Counted from the stretch's first letter, positions 35,879 through 45,553 are shown. The stretch is 64,000 nucleotides of DNA from Prochloraceae cyanobacterium PL24a_bin.78 (GCA_028281945.1 JANQIW010000158.1:1-64000), one strand, 5' to 3'. Program-made: numbers and translations. Notes: generated by a model not told the origin, from the letters alone.

Positions 35879-36571
35879 TTAACTTGAAGACAAACCGCAT
35901 TTTTCATTAGCAGGCACGGCTTCCATCATTTTTTTTGGATTTGGAAGATTAAGGTTATCCATTAGTTTAATAAAACTATCACGATCATGACCAGCAAATC
36001 TAGGATTGAATTTCTTTTCTTCCCCAATTGTGGAAACAGTTTGTCCTTTATAATCATGTCCTGGATAAACGAACGTTCCATCATATAAAGTAAATAATTT
36101 TTGAGTGACGCAGTCATATAACTTACCGGCATCACCACTTTGAAAATCTGTACGTCCACAACCACGAATAAAGATAGAATCACCAGTTAAAACCCTATCT
36201 CCATTAACTAAATAAGCCATGTGACTATCTGTATGCCCTAAAGTTTCAATGCCCTTGATTTCAATCTGATTCAAGCTTAAAACTTCACCATCTTTAATAA
36301 AGCGATCGGCACAGTTAACTGTAGCATTAACAGGAACGATATTTTGGCATCCTGTTAACTGCCGCAATTTGCCACTTCCTGTAATGTGATCTGCATGAAG
36401 ATGGGTTTCTAGACAGAATTTAAGAGTTAATCCTAATTCTTTTAGTAGCAAAAAATCCCTCTCTACTTGCTCTAATACCGAATCCACTAAAATAGCTTCT
36501 TTAGTTTTTGTGTCCGCAATTAAATAAGTATAGGTACAAGATTCTTGATCAAAAAGTTGTCTAAATAGCAT
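35879..36571 (-). CDS. persulfide dioxygenase (ETHE1-like)
   Basis: This metallo-beta-lactamase-fold enzyme of the ETHE1 group oxidises glutathione persulfide to sulfite and glutathione with one Fe(II). The 230 residues show THLHADH (His57, His59, Asp61, His62), then LGHTDSH, GDSIFIRGCGRTDFQSGD and YPGHDYKG, which together supply the metal ligands and the family-specific Gly-Arg-Thr-Asp segment. Plain glyoxalase II is less likely because of these. The ATG start is clear. It may detoxify sulfide. Confidence 0.87.
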   Translation of the reverse strand: MLFRQLFDQESCTYTYLIADTKTKEAILVDSVLEQVERDFLLLKELGLTLKFCLETHLHADHITGSGKLRQLTGCQNIVPVNATVNCADRFIKDGEVLSLNQIEIKGIETLGHTDSHMAYLVNGDRVLTGDSIFIRGCGRTDFQSGDAGKLYDCVTQKLFTLYDGTFVYPGHDYKGQTVSTIGEEKKFNPRFAGHDRDSFIKLMDNLNLPNPKKMMEAVPANEKCGLSSS

Positions 36572-36827
36572 AGTTATTATTTAATTCTATAGCTAATATC
36601 ATAACTTATAGATTTGAGAATAAGTAAAATTAAGTATTTTTTCGGTTTTTTCTTTGAAAACCGTATTATTATCTAAGTACTGATTAAGTAGATTTTATAT
36701 CTTTAAGATTAGTTTAAGTTAAAAAAAATACTCGTTATCAATTAAGTTGAAATCAAAATACAATCCTAAATGATATCGAGCTAAAAGATACTTTTTGTTG
36801 ATTAGCTATTACTTATTAATTAACAGT

Positions 36828-38213
36828 TTATGAATTAATTGTTTCAGGAGTCAAAGACTTTAAATTTGGCTTTTCTTGGGATAAAATATCATCAACAAAA
36901 TTAACCAAAATAGAAGCTAATAAAATCGAAAAACCACCTAAAACTACTGCATATAAACGATTATTATTGAGAAAATGATCCATTACCCAACCAAGCCCTA
37001 AAGCTGCAATAATTTGAGGAATCACAATAAAAGCATTGAAAATTCCCATATAAAGACCCATATTTTTGGCAGAAATATTATTAGCTAACATCGCATAAGG
37101 CATACATAAAATACTTGCCCAAGCAATGCCAAAACAACCAATAGGAAATAACATCAAATATTTATCCTGAATAAATAATAAAAAGATCAATCCCATTCCC
37201 CCACAAAATAGACAAAAAGAATGAGTTGTTTTACGGCTAGTAACTTCAGCTAATCGAGGTAAAATCCAAGAAAAAATAAAGCAAACACCATTATAAACAG
37301 CAATACAAATACCAGCCCATTCAATACCTTCTGTGTAGGATGGAAAACTTTCATCTACGGCACCAAAAATATTGTGAGCAACTGCTGGAGGAAAATATAA
37401 AAACACACAAAACATTCCTAGCCAAGTAAAAGATTGTACCAGTGCCAACTGTTTCATGGTTTTTGGCATATTTTTAATTAGGCTCAATATTTCTGAGAGA
37501 AAATTGAGAGAAAATTGATTATTTTTTGATGTTTTTTCTGTCTTTTTAACCTCTATTTCTTCTTCTTCTGGTGGATATTCTTTAGTACTAATTATCGTCC
37601 AAAGAATTGCTAATAAAAAGATTGTTGCTCCTATATAAAAAGATATTTTAACTGTAATAGGAATAGTATTTTCAATATTAGTATTGCTTGCTAATCCTAA
37701 GAGATTATTTAAACACCAAGGTGTTACAGAAGCAATTACGGAACCCGCACCTACAAAACAGCTTTGCATAGCAAATCCTACATTCCATTGTTTTTTAGGT
37801 AAAATATCGGCAGTGAAAGCTCGATATGGTTCCATAGTGATATTAATAGATGTATCTAAAATCCAAAGTAATCCCGCTGCCATCCAAAGAGTAGAAGAAT
37901 TAGGCATTAATATTAATGCTATAGAACTGAGTATTGCTCCTACTAGGAAATAAGGTCTTCTTCTTCCTAATGGTCCCCATGTTCTATCGCTCATATAACC
38001 GACAATTGGTTGAGCAATTAATCCACTTACTGGAGCCGCTAACCATAAAATAGGAATTTGTTCTGGATTTGCTCCTAAATATTCGTATATAGCACTAGTA
38101 TTTGCCATTTGTAGAATCCAACCACATTGAATTCCTAAAAATCCAGTACTCATATTGAGAAGCTGCCAAAAATTTAAGCTAGGTTTTTCTCTTTTTCTGT
38201 AACTTATTTCCAT
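36828..38213 (-). CDS. MFS transporter of the SLC45 type
   Basis: This 461-residue protein has about 12 transmembrane helices and belongs to the major facilitator superfamily, GPH/SLC45-like group associated with disaccharide or sucrose:H+ transport. The conserved loop GYMSDRTWGPLGRRRPYFLVG lies between helices 2 and 3. A charged cytoplasmic loop (around residues 213-240) separates the two halves. It is co-oriented with gpsA (12 bases after it), so the two are probably co-transcribed. Substrate unknown. Confidence 0.85.
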   Translation of the reverse strand: MEISYRKREKPSLNFWQLLNMSTGFLGIQCGWILQMANTSAIYEYLGANPEQIPILWLAAPVSGLIAQPIVGYMSDRTWGPLGRRRPYFLVGAILSSIALILMPNSSTLWMAAGLLWILDTSINITMEPYRAFTADILPKKQWNVGFAMQSCFVGAGSVIASVTPWCLNNLLGLASNTNIENTIPITVKISFYIGATIFLLAILWTIISTKEYPPEEEEIEVKKTEKTSKNNQFSLNFLSEILSLIKNMPKTMKQLALVQSFTWLGMFCVFLYFPPAVAHNIFGAVDESFPSYTEGIEWAGICIAVYNGVCFIFSWILPRLAEVTSRKTTHSFCLFCGGMGLIFLLFIQDKYLMLFPIGCFGIAWASILCMPYAMLANNISAKNMGLYMGIFNAFIVIPQIIAALGLGWVMDHFLNNNRLYAVVLGGFSILLASILVNFVDDILSQEKPNLKSLTPETINS

Positions 38214-38224
38214 AAATCTAATTG

Positions 38225-39151
38225 TTAATATTCTGATTTTAAATCTCTTTGCATTAAACCTTTTACAGCTTCACTTGGGGTGGTTTCCCCTTGAAGAAGA
38301 CAATAAATTTGATCTGTTATAGGAACAGAAATTTTTTCTTTTTTTGCCAATTGAATTAAAACTTTAGTTGTGTTTAATCCTTCTGCTGTCCCTTCTACTT
38401 CCATTAAAATTTTTTCTAATGAGTACCCTTTACTAAGTTTATAACCTACTTGATAATTACGAGATAGGGGACTATCGCAAGTAGCTAACAAATCTCCCAA
38501 TCCTGATAACCCAAAAAACGTTTCACTAGAAGCACCTAAATGAGTCCCAATGCGAATTATTTCTGGTAAAGCTCTCGTTAAAAGGGCAGCTTTTGCATTA
38601 GCACCTAAATTTAAACCATCGCAAACCCCCGCAGCAATAGCATATACATTTTTTAATGTCCCTCCTAACTCTGTTCCTAATGGATCTTGATTGACATATA
38701 CTCGAAAATTTTCTGTGGCAAATATTCTTTGAATAGTAAGAGCTGCTTCATCCGAAACACTAGAAACTACTGTAGTTGCTGGTAAACCTTGTTGTATTTC
38801 TTTAGATAAATTTGGGCCAGATAATACAACTATGGGAAAATTCCTAAAAGCTTCTTGCCACAATTGAGATGGGGTTTTAGTAGTAATGGCATCTAAACCT
38901 TTAGTAGCTGTGACAATTATTGTGTCTGATAATAATTTTATCGAGCTTAGTTTTTCAATAGTAGGCCTTACTCCCGCCATAGAAACTGCTGATACAATTA
39001 CTTGGCTAGAAGCTACAATTGATTCTAAATTTTCACTACTTGATCGAGACCAAGTTTTTACTTCATAGTTATTTTGTTTTGCTAAAGAGGCCAGAGTTGA
39101 TCCCCAAATTCCTCTTCCTATAATTGCAATAGTTTTTTGTCTGGTTATCAC
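38225..39151 (-). CDS. gpsA: NAD(P)-dependent glycerol-3-phosphate dehydrogenase
   Basis: GpsA reduces dihydroxyacetone phosphate to sn-glycerol 3-phosphate for phospholipid synthesis. The 308-residue protein has the NAD-binding GRGIWGSTLA (residues 12-21), VLSGPNLSKEI, GGTLKNVYAIAAG with the catalytic Lys, and GLSGLGDLLATC before the C-terminal helices. The length is near the lower end of the family, but the motifs are intact. It begins an operon with the SLC45-type transporter. Confidence 0.93.
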   Translation of the reverse strand: MITRQKTIAIIGRGIWGSTLASLAKQNNYEVKTWSRSSSENLESIVASSQVIVSAVSMAGVRPTIEKLSSIKLLSDTIIVTATKGLDAITTKTPSQLWQEAFRNFPIVVLSGPNLSKEIQQGLPATTVVSSVSDEAALTIQRIFATENFRVYVNQDPLGTELGGTLKNVYAIAAGVCDGLNLGANAKAALLTRALPEIIRIGTHLGASSETFFGLSGLGDLLATCDSPLSRNYQVGYKLSKGYSLEKILMEVEGTAEGLNTTKVLIQLAKKEKISVPITDQIYCLLQGETTPSEAVKGLMQRDLKSEY

Positions 39152-39272
39152 GCTTTTTTAAAATTAATCAGATAGTTTCCATTTTTAAATAATGGGGTTA
39201 GAATCCTGGTATTATTAAAAATATCTAAAGCTCTTAGATTTAAATCATAACAAAAATTAAAAAATAATCAAA

Positions 39273-40526
39273 ATGAATTTTTATTTAGGAATAGATTTTG
39301 GCACAACAGGTGCTAGAGGAATAGTTATTGATTCAGAAAATCAGACTATTAATCAATTTCAAGATCTTTTCCCTCAAGATAATAAAAAAGTAATTCTTCA
39401 TTGGCAAAAAGCCTTATGGGGTATTTTAGAACAACTACCAAATTCTGTTAAACCACAACTTAAAGCTATTGCTATCAATGGTACTTCTTCAACAGTTTTG
39501 GTGTGTGATGGAAAAGGCAATCCAGTAGAAGAAGCTATCATGTATAACGATAAACGGGGTATAACTGTCTTCCCAGAGGTGAAGAAAATAGCACCAGAAA
39601 ATCATGTGGTTTTAAGCTCAACCTCAAGCTTAGCAAAACTCCTATGGTTTTCTAGCCAACCAACCTTTACGAAAGCGAAATACTTCTTGCATCAAGCCGA
39701 TTGGTTAGCTTTTCTTCTCCACGGCAAATTAGGAATTAGTGATTATCATAATGCCTTAAAACTAGGATATGACGTAGAAAATCTTTGTTATCCATCTTGG
39801 TTAGAGAAGTTACCAGAATTTGAACTTTTACCCCAAGTGTTGCCACCAGGGCATCCCGTGGCAGAAATCACTCCAGAAATCTCTCAACGTTTTCAATTGC
39901 CTCAAGATTGTCTAGTATGTACAGGTACTACAGATAGTATTGCGGCTTTTTTAGCTAGTGGGGTAAGTAAACCGGGAGAGGCAGTCACATCGTTAGGATC
40001 TACTTTAGTATTAAAATTATTAAGCTCAATTCGGGTAGAAAATAGTCAATATGGAATTTACAGTCATCGTTTAGGGGATAATTGGCTAACTGGAGGTGCA
40101 TCTAATACTGGAGGTGCAGTTTTAAAGCATTTTTTTACTGATTCCCAATTAAAAGAATTAAGTAGCAAAATCAATCTTGATCATCCTAGTCAATTAGATT
40201 ATTATCCATTACTAGAAGCTGGAGAGCGTTTCCCCATTAATGATCCCCAACTATTGCCTAAATTAACCCCTCGCCCAGATAATCAAGTAGATTTTCTCCA
40301 TGGATTATTACAAAGCATGGCAAAAATCGAATCTGATGGCTATAACTTATTACAAAAATTAGGAGCAACTCCTTTAGAGAAAGTTTATAGTGCAGGAGGA
40401 GGAGCAAAAAATCCTATTTGGAGAAAAATTCGCCAAAATTATTTACTCGTGCCTGTAGAATTATCAGTAAATACCCAAGCAGCTTATGGCACTGCTACTT
40501 TGGCTAAAAAAAGCCTTGAGAATTAA
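39273..40526 (+). CDS. FGGY-family sugar kinase (probable D-ribulose kinase)
   Basis: This 417-residue sugar kinase has an N-terminal phosphate loop GIDFGTTGARG (residues 6-16), INGTSSTVLVC, the acceptor-binding Asp-Lys-Arg in YNDKRG, an internal CTGTTDSIAAF and the C-terminal adenosine loop SAGGGAKNPIWR. It is shorter than typical xylulokinases, like the cyanobacterial/plant XK-1 group, which has been reported to phosphorylate D-ribulose; that substrate is inference here. It is divergent from gpsA. Confidence 0.87.
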   Translation: MNFYLGIDFGTTGARGIVIDSENQTINQFQDLFPQDNKKVILHWQKALWGILEQLPNSVKPQLKAIAINGTSSTVLVCDGKGNPVEEAIMYNDKRGITVFPEVKKIAPENHVVLSSTSSLAKLLWFSSQPTFTKAKYFLHQADWLAFLLHGKLGISDYHNALKLGYDVENLCYPSWLEKLPEFELLPQVLPPGHPVAEITPEISQRFQLPQDCLVCTGTTDSIAAFLASGVSKPGEAVTSLGSTLVLKLLSSIRVENSQYGIYSHRLGDNWLTGGASNTGGAVLKHFFTDSQLKELSSKINLDHPSQLDYYPLLEAGERFPINDPQLLPKLTPRPDNQVDFLHGLLQSMAKIESDGYNLLQKLGATPLEKVYSAGGGAKNPIWRKIRQNYLLVPVELSVNTQAAYGTATLAKKSLEN

Positions 40527-40622
40527 TACTTGAGGATTGACAATAAAGCAATATAGCTAGGAAGCAATTCTTGAGCTAATGTGATAGAATAGTAAATCTC
40601 AGTATTTAAATCGTAGGTTACT

Positions 40623-40892
40623 ATGTCTTTAACACAAAAAGAAAAACAAGAATTAATTAGTGATTACCAAATCCATGAAACCGATACCGGTTCAGCCGAT
40701 TTACAAATAGCTATGTTAACTAAACGAATTAATCAATTAACTACTCATCTAAAAGCAAATAATAAAGATCATTCTTCTAGACGAGGATTGTTGAAAATGA
40801 TTGGTCGTCGCAAACGTTTATTGAATTATCTCAAAACCGAAGATGGCGATCGTTATAAAAACTTAATCTCTAAATTGGGTATTAGAGGCTAA
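40623..40892 (+). CDS. rpsO: 30S ribosomal protein S15
   Basis: S15 binds the three-way junction of helices 20-22 in 16S rRNA and helps assemble the platform of the small subunit. The 89-residue length is standard. Family motifs are clear: [13 protein letters not shown] (16S contacts), [23 protein letters not shown] and [11 protein letters not shown]. Upstream, TGATAGAAT at 40582-40590 looks like an extended -10 element, but no good -35 is seen. Confidence 0.97.
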   Translation: MSLTQKEKQELISDYQIHETDTGSADLQIAMLTKRINQLTTHLKANNKDHSSRRGLLKMIGRRKRLLNYLKTEDGDRYKNLISKLGIRG

Positions 40893-41069
40893 AGTAGTAT
40901 ATTCAGTTATAGTATTAATTATAAAAAGATGAGAATATTTCTGTAGTTGTATCAGTATTAATAGGTTAAAGAAATAAAAAAAGAATTAGATATCATTCTT
41001 TAATAAATTATCTAAATTGTCAAAAACCAGAAGCTTATCTTAATCTAAATAAAACCTCTAGATCAAATT

Positions 41070-41549
41070 ATGTCCAAAGAAGACAAATCCAAAGAAGAGA
41101 AAAAAGAGCGGTTGCCTTTTGAGCCGCGTCAAAACAAGAAAAAAAATCCGAAAAAACCTCCTGTTTCCAGTGCTCCAGTTTCTAAACCAGCATCTGCCTT
41201 TGATAACAAAAATGGTAGCCTTTCAGCAATTCCCAAAGCAGTAAGCGATCGCATGGTGCGTCGGATGACATTATTCTCTGGAATACCTACAGTGACAGGG
41301 ATGCTATCTTTTGTAATTTTTTACTTCATAGTAAGTAATGAAATCCTTAAGATTCCGACACAAGTAGTAGTTTTTGTTAGTATAGGGTTATTTGGGTTAG
41401 GAGTTGTGGGCTTAAGTTATGGCATTTTATCAACTTCCTGGGATGAAAATAGGGTAGGGGGTAGATGGGGTTTCTCTGAGTTTAAGTTAAACTTTGGCAG
41501 AATGACCAATGCGTGGCGAGCTGCGAGAAAAGAAGCGAAAGGAGAATAA
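41070..41549 (+). CDS. PAM68-family photosystem assembly protein (DUF3464)
   Basis: This 159-residue protein has a Lys/Pro-rich cytoplasmic N-terminus (residues 1-60, with FEPRQNKKKNPKK), then two membrane helices (about 78-95 and 104-122) and a short C-terminal stretch with WGFSEFKLNFGRM. This is the layout of cyanobacterial and plant PAM68/DUF3464, which helps assemble photosystem II (chlorophyll insertion into CP47). It should sit in the thylakoid or plasma membrane. It follows rpsO by about 180 bases. Confidence 0.87.
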   Translation: MSKEDKSKEEKKERLPFEPRQNKKKNPKKPPVSSAPVSKPASAFDNKNGSLSAIPKAVSDRMVRRMTLFSGIPTVTGMLSFVIFYFIVSNEILKIPTQVVVFVSIGLFGLGVVGLSYGILSTSWDENRVGGRWGFSEFKLNFGRMTNAWRAARKEAKGE

Positions 41550-41736
41550 TCCCTGCAAGATGTTGAGCAAAAATGCAAATTTTAACTATATTTTTATAAT
41601 TCAGTTCAGAAAATAATGAAAAAATATAGTAAATAAAACCGAATTAATTATATTTCAATAATTTCTTTGCTTAGTATTAAAGTCAAGAAAAAGTTGAATT
41701 AACAAGAAAAACCTTACAAATAAAAGGAAATAACAG

Positions 41737-42798
41737 ATGATCGTAGTAATGAAAGTTGGCTCACCAGAAGCTGAAATCAGTCGTGTTAGTGAAGATTTAC
41801 AAGGCTGGGGTTTAACGCCAGAGAAAATTGTTGGTCAACACAAAGTAGTAATTGGATTAGTAGGGGAAACTGCAAGCTTAAATCCTGAACAAATTCAAGA
41901 AATTAGCCCTTGGATTGAAACAGTATTACGGGTAGAGAAGCCTTTTAAACGTACTAGCTTGGAATATCGTCATGGACAACCATCTGATGTAGTAGTTCCT
42001 ACTCCTTCTGGAGATGTAACTTTTGGTATTAATCATCCTGTGGTTATAGTAGCAGGTCCTTGTTCTGTTGAAAACGAGGAAATGATTGTTGAAACTGCAC
42101 AACGAGTTAAAGCAGCAGGGGCACATTTTCTTCGAGGTGGGGCTTATAAACCTCGTACTTCTCCCTATTCTTTCCAAGGCCATGGAGAAAGTGCTTTAAA
42201 TTTATTAGATGCAGCAAGATCTGCTAGTGGCTTGGGTATTATTACTGAGGTAATGGATACCGCTGATGTAGAAAAAATTGCTGAAGTAGCTGATGTCTTA
42301 CAAGTAGGAGCTAGAAATATGCAGAATTTCGCTCTACTTAAGAAGGTTGGCTCTCAAGATAAACCAGTTCTTCTGAAGCGAGGTATGGCAGCAACTATTA
42401 CTGATTGGTTGATGGCAGCTGAATATATTTTGGCTAGTGGCAATTCTAATGTAATTCTTTGTGAGCGGGGTATCCGTACTTTCGATCGAGAATATACTCG
42501 TAATACTTTAGATTTATCTTGTATTCCAGTATTGCGTTCTTTAACTCATTTACCAATCATGATTGATCCTAGTCATGCTACTGGTAAGTCTGAATATGTA
42601 CCAACCATGGCTTTTGCTTCTATTGCGGCTGGCGCTGATTCTCTGATGATTGAAGTTCATCCTAATCCTGCTAAAGCTCTTTCTGATGGCCCTCAATCTT
42701 TAACTCCTGAACGCTTTGATCGTTTGATGCAAGAATTATCCGTAATTGGCAAGGCAGTCGATCGTTGGAGTCAACCAGAAATGGCTTTAACTAAATAA
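41737..42798 (+). CDS. aroF: 3-deoxy-7-phosphoheptulonate synthase (type I beta)
   Basis: The first shikimate enzyme, joining phosphoenolpyruvate and erythrose 4-phosphate. The 353-residue protein has an N-terminal ferredoxin-like regulatory region (MIVVMKVGSPEAEI, residues 1-75) and the TIM-barrel core: VIVAGPCSVEN, RGGAYKPRTSPYSFQG, LQVGARNMQNF, LLKRG and DPSHATGKSE with metal and substrate ligands. This is the beta-type (TyrA/B. subtilis AroA-like) enzyme, usually feedback controlled through the N-terminal part. A strong terminator follows. Confidence 0.95.
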   Translation: MIVVMKVGSPEAEISRVSEDLQGWGLTPEKIVGQHKVVIGLVGETASLNPEQIQEISPWIETVLRVEKPFKRTSLEYRHGQPSDVVVPTPSGDVTFGINHPVVIVAGPCSVENEEMIVETAQRVKAAGAHFLRGGAYKPRTSPYSFQGHGESALNLLDAARSASGLGIITEVMDTADVEKIAEVADVLQVGARNMQNFALLKKVGSQDKPVLLKRGMAATITDWLMAAEYILASGNSNVILCERGIRTFDREYTRNTLDLSCIPVLRSLTHLPIMIDPSHATGKSEYVPTMAFASIAAGADSLMIEVHPNPAKALSDGPQSLTPERFDRLMQELSVIGKAVDRWSQPEMALTK

Positions 42799-42824
42799 TT
42801 TATATCATTAACAACTATCTCTAG

Positions 42825-42848
42825 ATAGGGTGATTCAGATCATCCTAT
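42825..42848 (+). terminator. aroF rho-independent terminator
   Basis: ATAGGGTGAT and ATCATCCTAT form a 10-base-pair stem (one G-T wobble) with a TCAG loop, followed by TTATTTGATTTTTT. It lies 26 bases past the aroF stop. Confidence 0.85.
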
Positions 42849-43060
42849 TTATTTGATTTTTTGGTATAAAATTGTTAAAAAAGATATTATTTTAGATTTT
42901 CTAAAAATTAAATTTTATTTATAAACTATATAACTGTTGATTTTTTTATTATCTTATTGACGATTTTTATCTTTAACTATTTGATCCCATAAATTAGATT
43001 ATATCAATTCTTTGATTGATTGTCTATTAGGATTATCCGATCTTGTCAAAATAAACACAA

Positions 43061-43092
43061 AAGGGTTAACCTTGTGTTAGTGGTCAACCCTT
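43061..43092 (-). terminator. ycf35 rho-independent terminator
   Basis: On the minus strand AAGGGTTGACC and GGTTAACCCTT form an 11-base-pair stem (one wobble) across a 10-base loop, followed by TTTTGTGTTTATTTTG. It lies 37 bases past the ycf35 stop. Confidence 0.85.
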
Positions 43093-43129
43093 ATTTTGGA
43101 AATGCGTTTTTAAACTGATATTTTATATT

Positions 43130-43480
43130 TTATTGAAGCACTAACTTAACGTTAGCGTTTTGTAGACCACGTTGCTTAACATCTGATAAAGTCTTATTTA
43201 CAGCGTACTTTTGGTTGATGGAGTTGATTAACTCAGTCTGATTGTGCTTTTTAGCAACTCCCCAAAGATCGGCGATTAGATCGTAAGTACCATCACTATT
43301 GAGAGACCAACCTAGATCGTATTCTCCTTCTAGAATAGCAACGATGTCGCAACGAACTTGTTGGCCATTGTAACCACGTACATTTGCATCAGTCTTGATA
43401 TTGATACCTAGATCTTTTAAAGAAGTCTTTAAGATTTCTGCATCAACGATCTTAGTGCGTAAAGTACTGAAATGAGACAT
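43130..43480 (-). CDS. ycf35: Ycf35 (DUF1257) protein
   Basis: This 116-residue conserved protein of cyanobacteria and red-lineage plastids is of unknown biochemical function. I start it at the ATG at 43480, preceded by a strong GGAGGAAATTTCA ribosome site; the upstream residues to 43507 are not conserved. The sequence begins MSHFSTLRTKI, followed by RGYNGQQVRCDIVAILEG and YDLGWSLNSDGTYDLIADLWG. It lies 143 bases downstream of the ycf46 gene on the same strand and is probably co-expressed. Confidence 0.92.
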   Translation of the reverse strand: MSHFSTLRTKIVDAEILKTSLKDLGINIKTDANVRGYNGQQVRCDIVAILEGEYDLGWSLNSDGTYDLIADLWGVAKKHNQTELINSINQKYAVNKTLSDVKQRGLQNANVKLVLQ

Positions 43481-43623
43481 TGAAATTTCCTCCAATCTAA
43501 TCAACAACTATATAGTTTTTTGTTTTCATGTACCCCTTTTGTTTGTGTTTAGGGGTTTTTATCTTAGCTGCTAGCTTCTAATTCGCTAGCCTTTCTTCCT
43601 GTAGAGACAGAAGAGAAAGCCTG

Positions 43624-45135
43624 TTAAAACTCCAATCGCTGATATTCAGCAACGGAGGCAGATGCAGGTCGTGCTCGTTGTCTGGCCCAATCTCGTAGGG
43701 CTGTTACCTGCTCTGTCATTGTCCGGGACAAAGGTAGGGTTGATTTAATAGCAGCAATGATATCCAACTGCGTAAATTCCCTGTCTTGAGCAAAAGCATC
43801 ATACATCGCAGCGATTAATGCTTGTTCAATCTCTGCCCCAGAAAAACCTTCTGATACCTTAGCTAGTTGCTCTATATCGAAGCGGTTTATATCTGAGCGA
43901 CGCTTTTTAAGGTGAATTCTGAAAATATCTTGACGTTCCTCTGTATTAGGTAAATCTACAAAGAAGATCTCGTCGAAACGCCCTTTGCGGAGAAATTCTC
44001 CTGGTAATTTTTCTAATCGGTTGGCTGTTGCCATTACAAACACTGGGGAAGTTTTTTCTTGCATCCATGTCAGGAATGAACCAAATATTCTACTTGATGT
44101 TCCTCCATCTGAATCCGCTGATCCAGTGCCTCCAGCAAATGCTTTATCTAATTCATCTATAAACAAGATGACTGGTGAGATTGATTCTGCTGTTTTGAGT
44201 GCGTTTCTTAAGTTAGCTTCCGATCGCCCTACCATTGAGCCATCATAAACTCTTCCCATATCTAGTCTTAGGATTGGTAATCCCCACAAACGGGAGGTAG
44301 TTTTAGCGATAAGAGACTTTCCACATCCTGGCACACCCAGAATTAGCATTCCTTTTGGCTGAGGTAAGCCGTACTCTCTAGCTCTTTCTGTGAAAGCATT
44401 GGAACGCTGTACTAGCCATTTTTTCAACTCTTCTAAGCCGCCAACTGCATCTATGGTTTCGTCTTCTTCGATATACTCTAGAATTCCATTCCGGCGAATT
44501 AGTTGTTTTTTCTCCGATAGCACAATTTCTACTTCTGATTCTGTTAGTCGGCCGGCTTTTACCTGAGCTTTTCTATATACTTTTTCAGCTTCATCTTTGG
44601 TTAATCCTAATGCCGCTCTTAACAGTTTCTCTCTTACTTCAGTCGTTATTCTGCGACTTTTAGCTTTTCTGAGTTGTTGAGATAGTACTTCGTCTAATTC
44701 TTTTAAATTTGGTAGTGGAAAATCGAGAACAATCACATCTTTTTCTAACTCTATAGGAATTTCCTGAATTGGTGACATTAAGATAATAATCTTTTCGTCT
44801 CCCTTAAAGTTAGCTATAGCATCTCTTAACCATCGATTCACTGGGGGTGATTCTATAAATGGATGTAAGTCTTTAAATATATATATACCCGGCTCTTTTT
44901 GTCTTATTGTCCATTCGATCGCCGCTTCTGGAGATACTGTATTGTGCTGGGTTGTTTGCCTTGGTTGACCATATTCAACGATTCCGTGGGTTACCGTCCA
45001 GATATAGACCCGCCGATGTTCGCTTTCTTTCTGGGATATTTGACTTATTGCAGATTCTGCTCTTTCCTCTTCTGAAGTCATCAAATATATCAGAGGATAT
45101 TGAGCTTCTATTAAGATTTTTAGCTCTTCTTTCAT
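43624..45135 (-). CDS. ycf46: AAA+ ATPase Ycf46
   Basis: This 503-residue AAA+ ATPase is conserved in cyanobacteria and plastids as Ycf46. The N-terminal about 230 residues form an inactive, degenerate P-loop-like region. The C-terminal AAA domain has Walker A GVPGCGKS (near residue 267), Walker B LFIDELDKAF (near 321), sensor-1 ATANRLEKLP, the Arg finger region RKGRFDEIFFVDLP and sensor-2 GFSGAEIEQA. Cyanobacterial Ycf46 has been linked to inorganic carbon use; the exact role is open. It lies between the ribbon-helix-helix/zinc gene and ycf35. Confidence 0.93.
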   Translation of the reverse strand: MKEELKILIEAQYPLIYLMTSEEERAESAISQISQKESEHRRVYIWTVTHGIVEYGQPRQTTQHNTVSPEAAIEWTIRQKEPGIYIFKDLHPFIESPPVNRWLRDAIANFKGDEKIIILMSPIQEIPIELEKDVIVLDFPLPNLKELDEVLSQQLRKAKSRRITTEVREKLLRAALGLTKDEAEKVYRKAQVKAGRLTESEVEIVLSEKKQLIRRNGILEYIEEDETIDAVGGLEELKKWLVQRSNAFTERAREYGLPQPKGMLILGVPGCGKSLIAKTTSRLWGLPILRLDMGRVYDGSMVGRSEANLRNALKTAESISPVILFIDELDKAFAGGTGSADSDGGTSSRIFGSFLTWMQEKTSPVFVMATANRLEKLPGEFLRKGRFDEIFFVDLPNTEERQDIFRIHLKKRRSDINRFDIEQLAKVSEGFSGAEIEQALIAAMYDAFAQDREFTQLDIIAAIKSTLPLSRTMTEQVTALRDWARQRARPASASVAEYQRLEF

Positions 45136-45202
45136 AACATCGACCTTTTCTTTCTAGAGGTTTACCACTTGATCTCGTTGGCTTAGGTTGACCCAAGCCT
45201 TT

Positions 45203-45553
45203 TCAACACACAACCAATTCTCCCTGTGAATCTGTCTTGGTTTTGACTTTTTCTTTCACCTCTTCCATCGAGAATTCTTCTTCTAACACTGCCGAGGGTT
45301 GATTCTTTAAGGAGACTAATTCTCCGTCTTTCATCACTAATGCTGTGTTACATTCAGGACAGAGGTGAACTTGGTGAGTTCGCCCGTGAGAGGTTGGGAT
45401 TGGATCTTCCACTTTTTCTGGGTTTTCTAGGTAGAATGCTAATGCTTTTTCTACCATTGCTGACATTGATTCTAAATCTACTGCCGATTTGATTTTTAAT
45501 TGGCGGTGTAGTCTTTGTGGAAGATATAGTGTGACTTTTTGCTTCTCCTGCAT
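45203..45553 (-). CDS. ribbon-helix-helix protein with zinc-ribbon-like Cys pair
   Basis: From the ATG at 45553 this is 116 residues. The N-terminus, KVTLYLPQRLHRQLKIKSAVD followed by SMSAMVEKALAFYLENP, is a ribbon-helix-helix DNA-binding fold like CopG/ParD regulators. The middle carries HLCPEC with nearby His residues, a possible metal site, and the acidic C-terminus ends in Cys. The reading frame extends upstream to 45640, but those residues are not regulator-like. It sits 67 bases upstream of ycf46 on the same strand and may regulate it; that is inference from position. Confidence 0.75.
   Translation of the reverse strand: MQEKQKVTLYLPQRLHRQLKIKSAVDLESMSAMVEKALAFYLENPEKVEDPIPTSHGRTHQVHLCPECNTALVMKDGELVSLKNQPSAVLEEEFSMEEVKEKVKTKTDSQGELVVC

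Larger units (their letters stand above)
42799..43129. other. convergent intergenic region with two terminators
   Basis: Between aroF and the convergent ycf35. It contains the aroF hairpin at 42825-42848, a stretch of A+T-rich sequence with no recognised gene, and the ycf35 hairpin at 43061-43092. Confidence 0.75.

Noticed and set aside
43532-43555. Hairpin between ycf46 and ycf35 (CCCCT...AGGGG)
   Set aside because: The T-run lies on the wrong side for the minus-strand genes, so it is not a terminator for them; a leader structure is possible but unsupported.
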